Below, piece after piece: positions 52,303 to 60,637 of a stretch of 64,000 nucleotides of DNA (positions are counted from its first letter, which is position 1; each line of letters starts with the position of its first letter). The stretch lies in NCBI RefSeq assembly GCF_014203425.1, contig NZ_JACHJC010000001.1, forward strand, positions 1,240,001 to 1,304,000, in the 5' to 3' direction. The translations under genes and the position numbers were made by a program. Source of the DNA: Micromonospora echinospora. GTDB taxonomy: Bacteria > Actinomycetota > Actinomycetes > Mycobacteriales > Micromonosporaceae. The notes beneath the pieces were generated by a model. It saw nothing but the letters and a program-made list of their open reading frames with translations. It had not been told where the DNA came from and did not search any database.

Positions 52303-52386
52303 GTGGTGCTCTTCCTCGCCTCCGACGACGCGGCCTGGGTCACCGGGCACACGATCCCTATCGACGGCGGCTACGTGGCCCGCTGA
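52303..52386 (+). pseudogene. C-terminal remnant of a short-chain dehydrogenase
   Basis: The frame from 52303 gives VVLFLASDDAAWVTGHTIPI then DGGYVAR and a stop at 52384-52386. This is exactly the last 27 residues of a classical SDR enzyme (the LASDDAAWVTG and DGG motifs). No upstream SDR coding is present in any frame, so a deletion has removed the rest. Confidence 0.8.
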
Positions 52387-52428
52387 GCGGGCGCGCGGGG
52401 TATTCCCGGCACCCGGCCCGGCGCGGGT

Positions 52429-53220
52429 TCAGCGGCCCTCGAAGACCGGCTTCTGCTTGTTGACGAACGCCTTGGTGGCGGCGTGGTGGTCGGCGGTGGC
52501 GCCGCAGATCGCCTGCGCCTGCGCCTCGGCGGCCAGCGCGTCGGCGAGCGTGCCGGCGTCGGCGATGGAGAGCTGGCGCTTGATCGCCCCGTACGCGACG
52601 GTCGGGCCGGCGGCGAGCCGCGCGGCCAGCTCCTGCGCGGCCGGGAGCACCTGCTCGTCGTCGTCCACCAGCCGGGTCAGCAGGCCCAGCCGGCAGGACT
52701 CCTCGGCGCCCACCGGCTCGGCGAGCATCAGCAGCTCGACGGCCTTGGCGTGGCCGACCAGCCGGGGCAGCGTCCAGGACGCGCCGGTGTCGGCGGCCAG
52801 CCCCACCCCGGCGAAGGCCATCAGGAAGCGGGTCTTCGGGCCGCCGATGCGGAAGTCGGCGAGCAGGGCCAGTGAGGCGCCCGCCCCGGCGGCCATGCCG
52901 CGCACCGCGGCGACCACCGGCTTGGGCAGGTTGGCCAGCCGGGCGGCGATCGGGTTGTAGTGCGCCCGGACCGTGCCCAGCGGGTCGGTGCCGGCCGAGT
53001 CCAGCGTCCGCACGTGCTCGCGCAGGTCCTGTCCGGCGCTGAACGAGCCGCCCGCGCCGGTCAGCACCACGGCCCGGCAGGAGCGGTCGGTCTCCAGCTC
53101 GGCCAGGGTGTCCCGGAGCGCCTCCTTGAGCGCCACGTCGAGCGAGTTCATCGCCGTCGGGCGGTTCAGCGTCAGAGTTACGACGGCGTCGGTGCGGTCG
53201 ACGAGGAGCGGCTCGGTCAC
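52429..53220 (-). CDS. Enoyl-CoA hydratase/isomerase family protein
   Basis: A 263-residue crotonase-fold enzyme from GTG 53218-53220. TLTLNRPTAMNSLDVALKEA, then AVVLTGAGGSFSAGQDLREH (first oxyanion strand), and AAVRGMAAGAGASLALLADF (second oxyanion Gly) are present. FAGVGLAADTGASWTLPRLV carries an Asp at the second catalytic position instead of the Glu of simple hydratases, as in PaaG-type isomerases. The start lies four bases after the PaaX stop, so the pair is co-transcribed, and a role in phenylacetate degradation (ring-1,2-epoxyphenylacetyl-CoA isomerase) is likely. No other paa genes are in view. Confidence 0.88.
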   Translation of the reverse strand: MTEPLLVDRTDAVVTLTLNRPTAMNSLDVALKEALRDTLAELETDRSCRAVVLTGAGGSFSAGQDLREHVRTLDSAGTDPLGTVRAHYNPIAARLANLPKPVVAAVRGMAAGAGASLALLADFRIGGPKTRFLMAFAGVGLAADTGASWTLPRLVGHAKAVELLMLAEPVGAEESCRLGLLTRLVDDDEQVLPAAQELAARLAAGPTVAYGAIKRQLSIADAGTLADALAAEAQAQAICGATADHHAATKAFVNKQKPVFEGR

Positions 53221-53224
53221 GTTT

Positions 53225-54043
53225 CTAACGACCCTTCTGTCTGGCGAGGCGGTTGCTCGCGTCGAGGCACTGCTCGACGTACCGGTCCGCGGCCGGCCGG
53301 AGCCGGGCGGCGTGCCGGTCGAAGAAGCTGGCCGCGCTGGTGCCCGGCCACCGCTCGGGCAGCAGCGCCGGTGGCAGCTGCGGGTCCCGGAACAGGAACG
53401 TACGCCACGCGTGCACGAGCCGGAACCGGGCCGCGTACGCGTCCTCGTCGCTGCTGCGCACCGTGACGCCGGACAGGAGCGGCTTCTGGTCGGCGACGAA
53501 GCGCTCGTACGCCCGGCCGATCTCGGCCAGGTCCCAGGCGCGGCGGACCACTCCCATCGCGCCGGGCGTGCCGGCGGTGTGGGCGGCGGTGAACCGCTCG
53601 TAGCGCACGCCCGCCTCGTCGAGCAGCAGGTCGACGTCCTCGCCGGCCCGGGTGGCGACCCAGGTGCAGTCGTCGAGCGTGCCGTAGCCGAGGAAGGTGA
53701 GGTTGGCGGCGAGCCGCTGCCGGTCGCGGCGGGACGTGGGTGGGGTGAGCACCAGGAGGTCGAACCGTCCGTCCCAGCTGTGCCGTCCGGTCCGGTAGAT
53801 CCGCGACGCCGCCTCGTCGAGTCGACGGGCCGCCTTCGGGGTGATCGAATACCCGGGTCCGGAGGCGAGCCGGAGCGGGTCCAGCCAGCCCTGACGGACC
53901 ATCCGGCTGACCGCGGTTCGCACCGCCGGTGGGGCGATCCCGAGCGGGGCGAGCAGCTTGACCAGGGCGGCGACGGGTGCGCGGCCACCCCGGGCTCGGA
54001 GGTGGTCGCCGTACAGGTCGAAGAGTGCCGACCGTGCCTGCAT
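53225..54043 (-). CDS. paaX: PaaX-family transcriptional regulator
   Basis: A 272-residue protein from the ATG at 54041-54043. The N-terminal winged helix (RSALFDLYGDHLRARGGRAP, IAPPAVRTAVSRMVRQGWLD) and the central Cas2-like and C-terminal domains (WDGRFDLLVLTPPTSRRDRQ, AYERFVADQKPL, RLVHAWRTFLFRDPQLPPAL) match PaaX, the phenylacetyl-CoA-responsive repressor of phenylacetate degradation. Followed at once by an enoyl-CoA hydratase gene on the same strand. The DNA upstream (54044-54232) includes its promoter; no operator is certain. Confidence 0.9.
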   Translation of the reverse strand: MQARSALFDLYGDHLRARGGRAPVAALVKLLAPLGIAPPAVRTAVSRMVRQGWLDPLRLASGPGYSITPKAARRLDEAASRIYRTGRHSWDGRFDLLVLTPPTSRRDRQRLAANLTFLGYGTLDDCTWVATRAGEDVDLLLDEAGVRYERFTAAHTAGTPGAMGVVRRAWDLAEIGRAYERFVADQKPLLSGVTVRSSDEDAYAARFRLVHAWRTFLFRDPQLPPALLPERWPGTSAASFFDRHAARLRPAADRYVEQCLDASNRLARQKGR

Positions 54044-54232
54044 GACCGCACATTGTGACAGGCCTATCCAAGATAAGCTAGATGCTGTTACATCAATGCT
54101 GCTTCGGTTTGGGTCCGGCGGTGTTCATCAGGGAAAATCGTTGGTCGAGCCTCCGCGACGGTTGCGGTTGGCGATGGCGAAGTGGCTGTGGGGCAACTCA
54201 CCGACCCTGGTGTAGGTCTGAGGGGAGACAAC

Positions 54233-54400
54233 ATGGCGGCGATGAAGCCGCGGACGGGCGACGGTCCGCTGGAAGTCACCAAGGAGGGCCGGGGCATCGT
54301 CATGCGTGTCCCGCTGGAGGGTGGTGGCCGGCTCGTCGTCGAGATGACTCCCGACGAGGCCACCGCACTGGGTGACGCGCTGAAGGCGGCAGCGGGCTGA
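54233..54400 (+). CDS. DUF3117 small conserved protein
   Basis: A 55-residue protein, the homologue of Rv1211. The ATG at 54233 has GGGGAGA upstream. AAMKPRTGDGPLEVTKEGRG then IVMRVPLEGGGRLVVEMTPD and EATALGDALKAAAG cover its whole length, a single small beta-sheet plus helix. It is highly conserved across actinobacteria with unknown function. A strong terminator hairpin follows at 54448. Confidence 0.93.
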   Translation: MAAMKPRTGDGPLEVTKEGRGIVMRVPLEGGGRLVVEMTPDEATALGDALKAAAG

Positions 54401-54447
54401 TTCGAGGAGTGCCCGCGTGGCGTCCGCCGCGCGGGCGGTTCGTCATA

Positions 54448-54480
54448 CCCTGAGCCACCGGCGTCGCCGGTGGCTCAGGG
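54448..54480 (+). terminator. Strong hairpin terminator after DUF3117
   Basis: Perfect 15-base arms, CCCTGAGCCACCGGC and complement, with a three-base GTC loop, 48 bases past the stop, followed by CCTTCCT. Confidence 0.85.
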
Positions 54481-54543
54481 CCTTCCTCGGTGGGCGAGCG
54501 ATGAGACGTCCCCGTTGAAACCGTTTCGGAGGTACGGTCCAGC

Positions 54544-56004
54544 GTGCTGGTCATTCGTCTGGTGAGCGGACCCGTGGGGTCCGACGCTCTCGCCCTGCCC
54601 GTCCGTCCCGGGAAGCCGGGCTCTCCGGCCGAGCTGGTCCCGACCGCGGTGTCGCCCGGCGAGGACGTCCGGGCCGAGGCCGCCGCGGTGCTGCCCGCCA
54701 CCCGGCTCACCGGCGCCGCCGGTGAGGTGCGCGAGCACCTGCGTCCCGGTGGCGCTCCGGGACGGCTGTGGCTGCTCGGCGTCGGGAACGGCGAGGAGCA
54801 CGACTGGCGTGCCGCGGGGGCCGCGCTGGCCCGCGCGGCGAAGGATGAGACGCAGATCACTATCGCGCTTCCCGCCGAGGCGACGGCGGCGCTGCGCGGC
54901 CTGGCCGAGGGCCTGCTGCTCGGCTCATACCGCTTCCGGCTCACCGAGGCCGGCGGACGTCCCGCCCTGGCCGAGGCGCTGGTGCTCGTCGACGACCCGG
55001 AGGCCCTCGCCGGCACGCTCGACGCCGCCCGGACCACCGCCGAGATGACCCGCCTGGCCCGGGACCTGACGAACACGCCCTCGTCCACCAAGAACCCCGA
55101 GTGGTTCGCCGCGCAGGTCGCCGGCGCCGCGTCCGGCCGTACCGGCCTGCACCTGCGGGTACGCGGCCCGCAGGAGCTGGCGGCCGAGGGCTTCGGCGGC
55201 ATCCTGGCCGTCGGCGGTGGCTCCGCCAGCGGCCCGCGCCTGGTCGAGCTGGACTGGCGGCCGGAGGGCGCGCGCACCCACGTGGTGCTCGTCGGCAAGG
55301 GCATCACGTTCGACACCGGCGGCATCTCGATCAAGCCGGTGCCCGCCATGAAGCTCATGCGCAAGGACATGGCCGGGGCCGCCGCCGTGATCGCCGCGAC
55401 GCTCGGCGCCGCCGAGCTGGGGCTGCCGGTACGGGTCACCACGCTGGCCCCGCTCGCCGAGAACATGGTCAGCGGGTCGGCGTTCCGCCCCGGCGACGTG
55501 ATCCGGCACTACGGCGGGCTGACCAGCGAGAGCACCAACTCCGACGCGGAGGGCAGGCTGGTGCTCGCCGACGCGATGGCGTACGCGGCCCGCGAGCTGA
55601 AACCCGACCTGCTCGTCGACCTGGCCACGCTGACCGGCGCGAACGCGGTGGCCCTCGGCAAGCGGCACGCGGCGCTCTACAGCGAGAACGACGCCCTGGC
55701 CGGCGACCTGCTCGACGCGATCACCGCGGCCGGTGAGCGGGCCTGGCGGATGCCGCTCGCCGACGACTACGTCGAACACCTGGCCAGCGACGTCGCCGAC
55801 CTGCACAGCTCCCCGGCGCGGGGGGCCGGCTCGGTGGTGGCCGCGCTGTACCTGCGGGAGTTCACCGGTGACCTGCGGGACCGCTGGGCGCACCTGGACA
55901 TGTCCGCGCCGTCGTGGTCCGACGACACGCACGGCGAGCTGGTCAAGGGCGCCACCGGCTGGGGCGTACGGGGGTTGCTGCGCTGGCTGGCGACATTGGG
56001 CTGA
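54544..56004 (+). CDS. pepA: Leucyl aminopeptidase (M17)
   Basis: A 486-residue cytosolic aminopeptidase from GTG 54544. The C-terminal catalytic domain has VLVGKGITFDTGGISIKPVP (metal ligands Lys and Asp), KDMAGAA, and STNSDAEGRLVLADAMAYAA, the NTDAEGR signature with Ser for Thr. DLATLTGANAVALGKRHAAL and the WAHLDMSAP end complete the family pattern. It hydrolyses N-terminal residues from peptides using two metal ions and forms hexamers. The N-terminal macro-like domain is present, so it is full length. Confidence 0.95.
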   Translation: MLVIRLVSGPVGSDALALPVRPGKPGSPAELVPTAVSPGEDVRAEAAAVLPATRLTGAAGEVREHLRPGGAPGRLWLLGVGNGEEHDWRAAGAALARAAKDETQITIALPAEATAALRGLAEGLLLGSYRFRLTEAGGRPALAEALVLVDDPEALAGTLDAARTTAEMTRLARDLTNTPSSTKNPEWFAAQVAGAASGRTGLHLRVRGPQELAAEGFGGILAVGGGSASGPRLVELDWRPEGARTHVVLVGKGITFDTGGISIKPVPAMKLMRKDMAGAAAVIAATLGAAELGLPVRVTTLAPLAENMVSGSAFRPGDVIRHYGGLTSESTNSDAEGRLVLADAMAYAARELKPDLLVDLATLTGANAVALGKRHAALYSENDALAGDLLDAITAAGERAWRMPLADDYVEHLASDVADLHSSPARGAGSVVAALYLREFTGDLRDRWAHLDMSAPSWSDDTHGELVKGATGWGVRGLLRWLATLG

Positions 56005-56005
56005 T

Positions 56006-56767
56006 CTAGCTCTTCACAGCGGCGAGCAGGCCGTGGCCGACCGGCAGCAGCGCGGGCACCCAGTTCTCCGACTCGCGGATCGTCTTGATGGTCTCCCGCA
56101 CGGTGACCGTCTCGACGTCCCGCGCGGCCGGATCGCCGATCCGGCCCGCCGCGAGCGCGCCGTTGAGCGCGAGCACCCCGCCGGGGCGCAGCAGCCGCAG
56201 CGCCGCGTCCACGTACGCCGCGAAGCCGGTGGCCGCCGCGTCCACGAAGAGCAGGTCGTAGGCGCCGTCCGCGAGCCGGGGCAGCACGTCGAGGGCCCGG
56301 CCGGTGATGATCCGGGTACGTCCCGACGGGAAACCCGCCTCCTGGAACAGCCGACGGGCGATGCGCTGGTACTCCACCTCGACGTCGATAGTGGTGAGCA
56401 CCCCGTCGGGGCGCATGCCACGCAGCAGCCAGACGCCGCTCACCCCGGTGCCGGTGCCGATCTCCACCACCGCCCGGGCGCTGCCGGCGGCGGCGAGCAG
56501 CCGCAGGGCGGCGCCCGAGCCGGGCGTGACCGCTTCCACCCCCACCTCGTGGGCGAGGGCGCGGGCCGTGCGCAGCACGAGGTCCTCGGTGACGTACGAC
56601 TCGGCGAAGTGAAGCGCCTGGGCCGTCGAACTGCCGTGACCGGCGACCGTGGCGATGGGACACCTCCGGGGGCGGACTGGTGCGAGGGGCGGTATGCACT
56701 GTGAGCGTAGAGGCGGGCCGGTACCCGCGCAGCCGCGAGTCCGCGGTGGAGCGGTCACGGAGGGCAA
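56006..56767 (-). CDS. O-methyltransferase, start uncertain
   Basis: The family core runs from about 56630 to 56006: AQALHFAESYVTEDLVLRTA, VVEIGTGTGVSGVWLLRGMR (SAM loop), TTIDVEVEYQRIARRLFQEA (ribose Asp) and YDLLFVDAAATGFAAYVDAA (metal Asp), as in class-I catechol-type O-methyltransferases and Rv1220c. The open frame reaches a TTG at 56767 but the upstream third is Pro/Arg-rich. The only good Shine-Dalgarno (GGAGG, near 56665) precedes an ATC codon at 56652-56654, not ATG, GTG or TTG. The true start may be that ATC, or the base may be a sequence error. Confidence 0.82.
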   Translation of the reverse strand: MPSVTAPPRTRGCAGTGPPLRSQCIPPLAPVRPRRCPIATVAGHGSSTAQALHFAESYVTEDLVLRTARALAHEVGVEAVTPGSGAALRLLAAAGSARAVVEIGTGTGVSGVWLLRGMRPDGVLTTIDVEVEYQRIARRLFQEAGFPSGRTRIITGRALDVLPRLADGAYDLLFVDAAATGFAAYVDAALRLLRPGGVLALNGALAAGRIGDPAARDVETVTVRETIKTIRESENWVPALLPVGHGLLAAVKS

Positions 56768-56882
56768 CCCCTGACTCCATTCGCGTCATCCGTGTAATCC
56801 TGGATGCGTCCCGTGCGTCACGGTCGTCCGGCTCCGCCGGTCTCCGGCACGGGGCCAGGGGGACGGACTGGGAGGCACCGAC

Positions 56883-58172
56883 GTGACCGACGGCTGGGAC
56901 TGGCGCCGGCCCGGCGGATCGCCGGCACCGGGTGGACCGGCGCCGGGACGACCCGCGCAGGACGCCCCGGGTCAGGCGACGTCGCCGTGGTGGTCGGACG
57001 CGCTCGCCGACCCCTGGCGGGACCCGTACGCGCCGGCCGCAGTGGTGGTTCCGGCCGCGCCGGCGCCCGGGGCGGGTGAGCCGGAGCCGGTCACCGATCC
57101 GGACCTGCCGACCCGGCCAGGGCTGCGCCAGGTGGTGCTGATTTCGCTGGTCACGGCGTTGCTGGCCGGTTCCCTGGGCAGCGCCCTGACGTACGCCCTC
57201 CTGCGCGGCGGGGACGTGCCGACGCTCGGCGCGCAGTCCGGGCAGGCTCCGGCGCTGGCCCAGCGCAAGCCGGAGTCGCTCGCGGGCGTCGCCGAGCGGG
57301 TCCTGCCCAGCGTGGTCACCATCCGGGTGGTCAGTCTCGGCGGCACCAGCGAGGGTTCCGGCTTCGTGGTCAGCGCCGAGGGGCACATCGTCACCAACGA
57401 CCACGTGGTCGCCGACGGCCCCGGCAAGGCGACAGTCGTGTTCAACGACGGCAGCACCGCCGCGGGCACCGTGGTCGGGCAGGACCCGGAGTCGGACATC
57501 GCAGTGATCAAAGTCTCCCGCACCGGGCTGGCCCCGGTGCAGTTCGGCGACTCCGACGCCCTGGCTGTCGGTGACCCGGTGCTCGCGGTCGGTTCGCCGC
57601 TGTCGCTCGCAAACACCGTCACCGCCGGCATCGTGAGCGCGCTGGACCGGACGATGCAGGCCGGCGAGCCGGGCGGGCCGATCCGCTACTACGCCGCGAT
57701 CCAGACCGACGCGGCCGTCAACCACGGCAACTCCGGCGGCCCGCTCGTTGACGGGGCCGGCCGGGTGGTCGGGGTGAACTCGACGATCAAGTCACTCGTG
57801 GCGGACGGGCAGGAGGCCGGCAACATCGGCCTTGCCTTCGCCATCCCGATCAACCAGGCGAAGCGGATCACCGAGGACATCATCGGCACCGGCAAGGCCC
57901 GGCGTACGGTGATCGGCGCCCAGGTCGGCGGCACCGGCGCCACCGGCGGCGGGGTACGCCTCAACGCGGTCGAGCCGGCCGGCCCGGCGGCGGCCGCCGG
58001 GCTGCGTACCGGGGACGTGGTGCTGCGGCTGGACGGCCATCCGATGACCGACCCGACCGATCTGGTGGCCCTGGTGCGCAAGTACGCGCCCGGGTCGGTG
58101 GTGACAGTCGAGTACCGGCGTGGGTCGTCGCGGCAGAACGCGTCGGTGACGCTCGCCGCTGACGCGAAGTGA
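56883..58172 (+). CDS. HtrA/DegP-type membrane-anchored serine protease
   Basis: A 429-residue protein from GTG 56883 (GGGAGG upstream). A ~80-residue Pro/Asp-rich cytoplasmic part precedes one membrane helix (VVLISLVTALLAGSLGSAL). The trypsin-like domain shows catalytic His in GHIVTNDHVV, Asp in DPESDIAVIKV and Ser in NHGNSGGPLVDG. The C-terminal PDZ domain (VEPAGPAAAAGLRTGDVVLR) closes the protein. It degrades misfolded exported proteins. In mycobacteria the equivalent, Rv1223, follows sigE-rseA; these are absent here. Confidence 0.94.
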   Translation: MTDGWDWRRPGGSPAPGGPAPGRPAQDAPGQATSPWWSDALADPWRDPYAPAAVVVPAAPAPGAGEPEPVTDPDLPTRPGLRQVVLISLVTALLAGSLGSALTYALLRGGDVPTLGAQSGQAPALAQRKPESLAGVAERVLPSVVTIRVVSLGGTSEGSGFVVSAEGHIVTNDHVVADGPGKATVVFNDGSTAAGTVVGQDPESDIAVIKVSRTGLAPVQFGDSDALAVGDPVLAVGSPLSLANTVTAGIVSALDRTMQAGEPGGPIRYYAAIQTDAAVNHGNSGGPLVDGAGRVVGVNSTIKSLVADGQEAGNIGLAFAIPINQAKRITEDIIGTGKARRTVIGAQVGGTGATGGGVRLNAVEPAGPAAAAGLRTGDVVLRLDGHPMTDPTDLVALVRKYAPGSVVTVEYRRGSSRQNASVTLAADAK

Positions 58173-58244
58173 GCACCGGTCACCCCCTCCCGGACGGTCA
58201 CCTGACGTGCGTAGTCTTGCCCTGACACGGACGAGGAGGCCGCG

Positions 58245-58661
58245 GTGTTCGAGAACCTGAACTGGTGGGAGATCGGCGTCCTGCTGCTTCTGGCGCTGTT
58301 GATCTTCGGGGATCGGCTGCCCAACGTCATCAACGACGGTCTCCGGATGGTCCGCAACCTGCGCAACATGGCGCGCAACGCCACCGGCGACCTGAGCCGC
58401 GAGCTGGGCACGGACATCCAGCTGGAGGATCTGCACCCCAAGGCGTTCATCCGCAAGCACCTGCTCAGCGAGGACGACGAGCAGGCGATCCGCAAGCCGC
58501 TGCAGAGCATGTACGACAACCTGCGCTCGGACGTCACCGGCGTGCACGACGAGCTGAAGGACGTCGCGAAGGCCGCCGACCTGCGTACCCCCAGCGTGGC
58601 CACCGGCACGCCCACGCCGACGCCGCCGGCCCCCCGCCCGTCCTACGACGACGCCACCTGA
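58245..58661 (+). CDS. tatB: Sec-independent protein translocase subunit TatB
   Basis: A 138-residue protein from GTG 58245 with GAGGAGG upstream. The N-terminal helix (WWEIGVLLLLALLIFGDRLP) with its E...FG hinge is followed by an amphipathic helix (VINDGLRMVRNLRNMARNAT) and a long charged tail ending in Pro/Thr. TatB binds TatC and receives twin-arginine signal peptides, such as those seen on the proteins at 33879 and 37007. It follows htrA by 72 bases, as in other actinobacteria. Confidence 0.93.
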   Translation: MFENLNWWEIGVLLLLALLIFGDRLPNVINDGLRMVRNLRNMARNATGDLSRELGTDIQLEDLHPKAFIRKHLLSEDDEQAIRKPLQSMYDNLRSDVTGVHDELKDVAKAADLRTPSVATGTPTPTPPAPRPSYDDAT

Positions 58662-58679
58662 CGGCCCTCTTGTCGCGCT

Positions 58680-58734
58680 GATCATGAAGTTGACGGCGCG
58701 ACACGCCGCCCCGGCGACCGTCAACCTCATGATC
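58680..58734. repeat. Palindromic intergenic repeat / terminator between tatB and mrp
   Basis: Arms 58680-58696 (GATCATGAAGTTGACGG) and 58718-58734 match in 16 of 17 bases around a 21-base loop. It sits between convergent genes and can act as a terminator. The GATCA-x-GA-x-GTT form is shared with the palindrome at 62876-62932, suggesting a dispersed repeat family. Confidence 0.75.
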
Positions 58735-58807
58735 GACCCCGGAAAAGGTCCCGCCCCCTCCCGGCGGGCGGGAAGGGGCGGCGGGGAGCGGTGGGTGGGT
58801 GGCCGGG

Positions 58808-59956
58808 TCAGCGGCCGGCGGGCTTGAGGCCCAGCGGCTTGCCGAGCAGGGACTCGCGGCGCACGGCCAGACGGTCGGCGACCTGGAACATGGCCTTCGC
58901 GGCCGGCGCGTCCGGCTGCGCCAGCACGATCGGCTGACCGGCGTCGCCGCCCTCGCGTACCCGGGTGTCCAGCGGGATCTGCCCCAGCACCGGCACCTGC
59001 GCGCCGATGGTCCGGGTCAGCGACTCGGCCACCGCCGCGCCGCCACCGGCCCCGAAGACCTCCATCCGGGAGCCGTCCGGCATCTCCAGCCAGGACATGT
59101 TCTCGATGACGCCGACCACCCGCTGGTGGGTCTGCAACGCGATCGCGCCGGCCCGCTCGGCCACCTCGGCGGCGGCCGCCTGCGGCGTGGTGACCACCAG
59201 GATCTCCGCGTTCGGCAGCAGCTGGGCCACCGAGATCGCGATGTCGCCGGTGCCCGGCGGCAGGTCGAGCAGGAGGACGTCCAGGTCGCCCCAGTAGACG
59301 TCGGCGAGGAACTGCTGGAGTGCCCGGTGCAGCATCGGCCCGCGCCAGACCACAGCGGCGTTGCCGGGGGTGAACATGCCGATCGAGATGACCTTCACGC
59401 CGTGCGACTGCGGCGGCATGATCATGTCCTCGACGCGGGTCGGTGCGCCGTCGGCGCCGAGCATCCGGGGCACCGAGTGGCCGTAGATGTCCGCGTCCAC
59501 CACACCCACCGACAGGCCCCGGGACGCGAGCGCGGCGGCCAGGTTGACGGTGACGCTCGACTTGCCGACGCCGCCCTTGCCGCTGGCGACCGCGTAGACG
59601 CGGGTCCGCGAGCCGGGCTGGGCGAACGGGATCACCGGCTCGGCCGTGGCGCCACCGCCACGCAGCTTCGACTGCAGCTCCTGGCGCTGCTCCGGGCTCA
59701 TCACCCCGAAGACGATCTCCACGCCGCTGACGCCGGGCACCGCGCCGACCGCGGCGGTGATGTCGCTGCGCAGCTTGTCCTTCAGCGGGCAGCCGGCCAC
59801 GGTGAGCAGCAGCTCCACCCGGACCACGCCGTCGTCGTCCCGCTCGGCGGACTGGACCATGCCGAGTTCGGTGATCGGCCGGCGGATCTCCGGGTCGTTG
59901 ACGGTGGCCAGGGCGGCCTGGATCGCGTCGGAGACGGTGCTGACGGGTGCTGACAT
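58808..59956 (-). CDS. mrp: Mrp/NBP35-type P-loop ATPase, Fe-S carrier
   Basis: A 382-residue protein from the ATG at 59954-59956. An N-terminal MIP18-like domain (AALATVNDPEIRRPITELGM, VELLLTVAGCPLKDKL) precedes the deviant Walker A VASGKGGVGKSSVTVNLAAA. VGVVDADIYGHSVPRMLG and LLLDLPPGTGDIAISVAQLL are the switch regions. These proteins bind and transfer iron-sulphur clusters. Actinobacterial members often lack the C-terminal CxxC, and I see none here. It corresponds to Rv1229c. Confidence 0.93.
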   Translation of the reverse strand: MSAPVSTVSDAIQAALATVNDPEIRRPITELGMVQSAERDDDGVVRVELLLTVAGCPLKDKLRSDITAAVGAVPGVSGVEIVFGVMSPEQRQELQSKLRGGGATAEPVIPFAQPGSRTRVYAVASGKGGVGKSSVTVNLAAALASRGLSVGVVDADIYGHSVPRMLGADGAPTRVEDMIMPPQSHGVKVISIGMFTPGNAAVVWRGPMLHRALQQFLADVYWGDLDVLLLDLPPGTGDIAISVAQLLPNAEILVVTTPQAAAAEVAERAGAIALQTHQRVVGVIENMSWLEMPDGSRMEVFGAGGGAAVAESLTRTIGAQVPVLGQIPLDTRVREGGDAGQPIVLAQPDAPAAKAMFQVADRLAVRRESLLGKPLGLKPAGR

Positions 59957-60028
59957 GCCCGCAATGCTACGTCGCGGGTCATCGGCCACCGCCGCTGGCG
60001 GGGGCGGTGTGAGCGATTCGATGGCCGG

Positions 60029-60637
60029 TCAGCCCTCGTATCGACCGCCCCGCGCGAAGTCGCCGTCCAGCTCGTCCCGGGGCTCGTCCAGCCGTTCGCC
60101 GCCGGCCGCCCGGCGGGCTCCCCGCTCCTGCTGCCGCCGCTCCAGCTTGCGCCGCCGCTCGGCGGCCTCGTCCAGCTCCTCACCCAGCCGGGTCAGCTCG
60201 GAGCGGAGGAAGTCCCGGGTCGCCACGTCACCCATCGCGATCCGCAGCGCGGCTATCTCCCGCGCCAGGTACTCCGTGTCCGCCTTCTGCAGCGTGGCCC
60301 GCCGCCGGTCCTCGTCCATCGCGATCCGGTCCCGGTCCGCCTGCCGGTTCTGCGCGAGCAGGATCAGCGGCGCCGCGTACGACGCCTGCAACGACAGGAT
60401 CAAGGTCAGGAACGTGAAGGTGTACGGGTCGAAGCGCAGGTTCGCCGGGGCCAGCGTGTTCCACAGGAACCAGGCGACCAGGATCAGCGTCATGTAGACG
60501 AGGAAGTTCGCCGTACCCATGCCCCGGGCGATGCCCTCGGCCCAGCGGCCGAACGTCTCCGCGTCGACCCGGCGCAGCCGCAGGTTCCGCGGGGCGCGCG
60601 GCTGGTCCAGCCGGTCGCCCCGTCGCTGATCACTCAT
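60029..60637 (-). CDS. DUF1003 membrane protein
   Basis: A 202-residue protein. ETFGRWAEGIARGMGTANFL leads into two membrane helices (YMTLILVAWFLWNTL and FLTLILSLQASYAAPLILLA), the DUF1003 pattern, followed by NRQADRDRIAMDEDRRRATL and a long charged coiled-coil tail ending in Glu/Arg. Its start overlaps the stop of the MgtE-N/CBS gene by eight bases, so the two are coupled, as in many actinobacteria. Function unknown; a link to Mg2+ homeostasis is inferred. Confidence 0.9.
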   Translation of the reverse strand: MSDQRRGDRLDQPRAPRNLRLRRVDAETFGRWAEGIARGMGTANFLVYMTLILVAWFLWNTLAPANLRFDPYTFTFLTLILSLQASYAAPLILLAQNRQADRDRIAMDEDRRRATLQKADTEYLAREIAALRIAMGDVATRDFLRSELTRLGEELDEAAERRRKLERRQQERGARRAAGGERLDEPRDELDGDFARGGRYEG

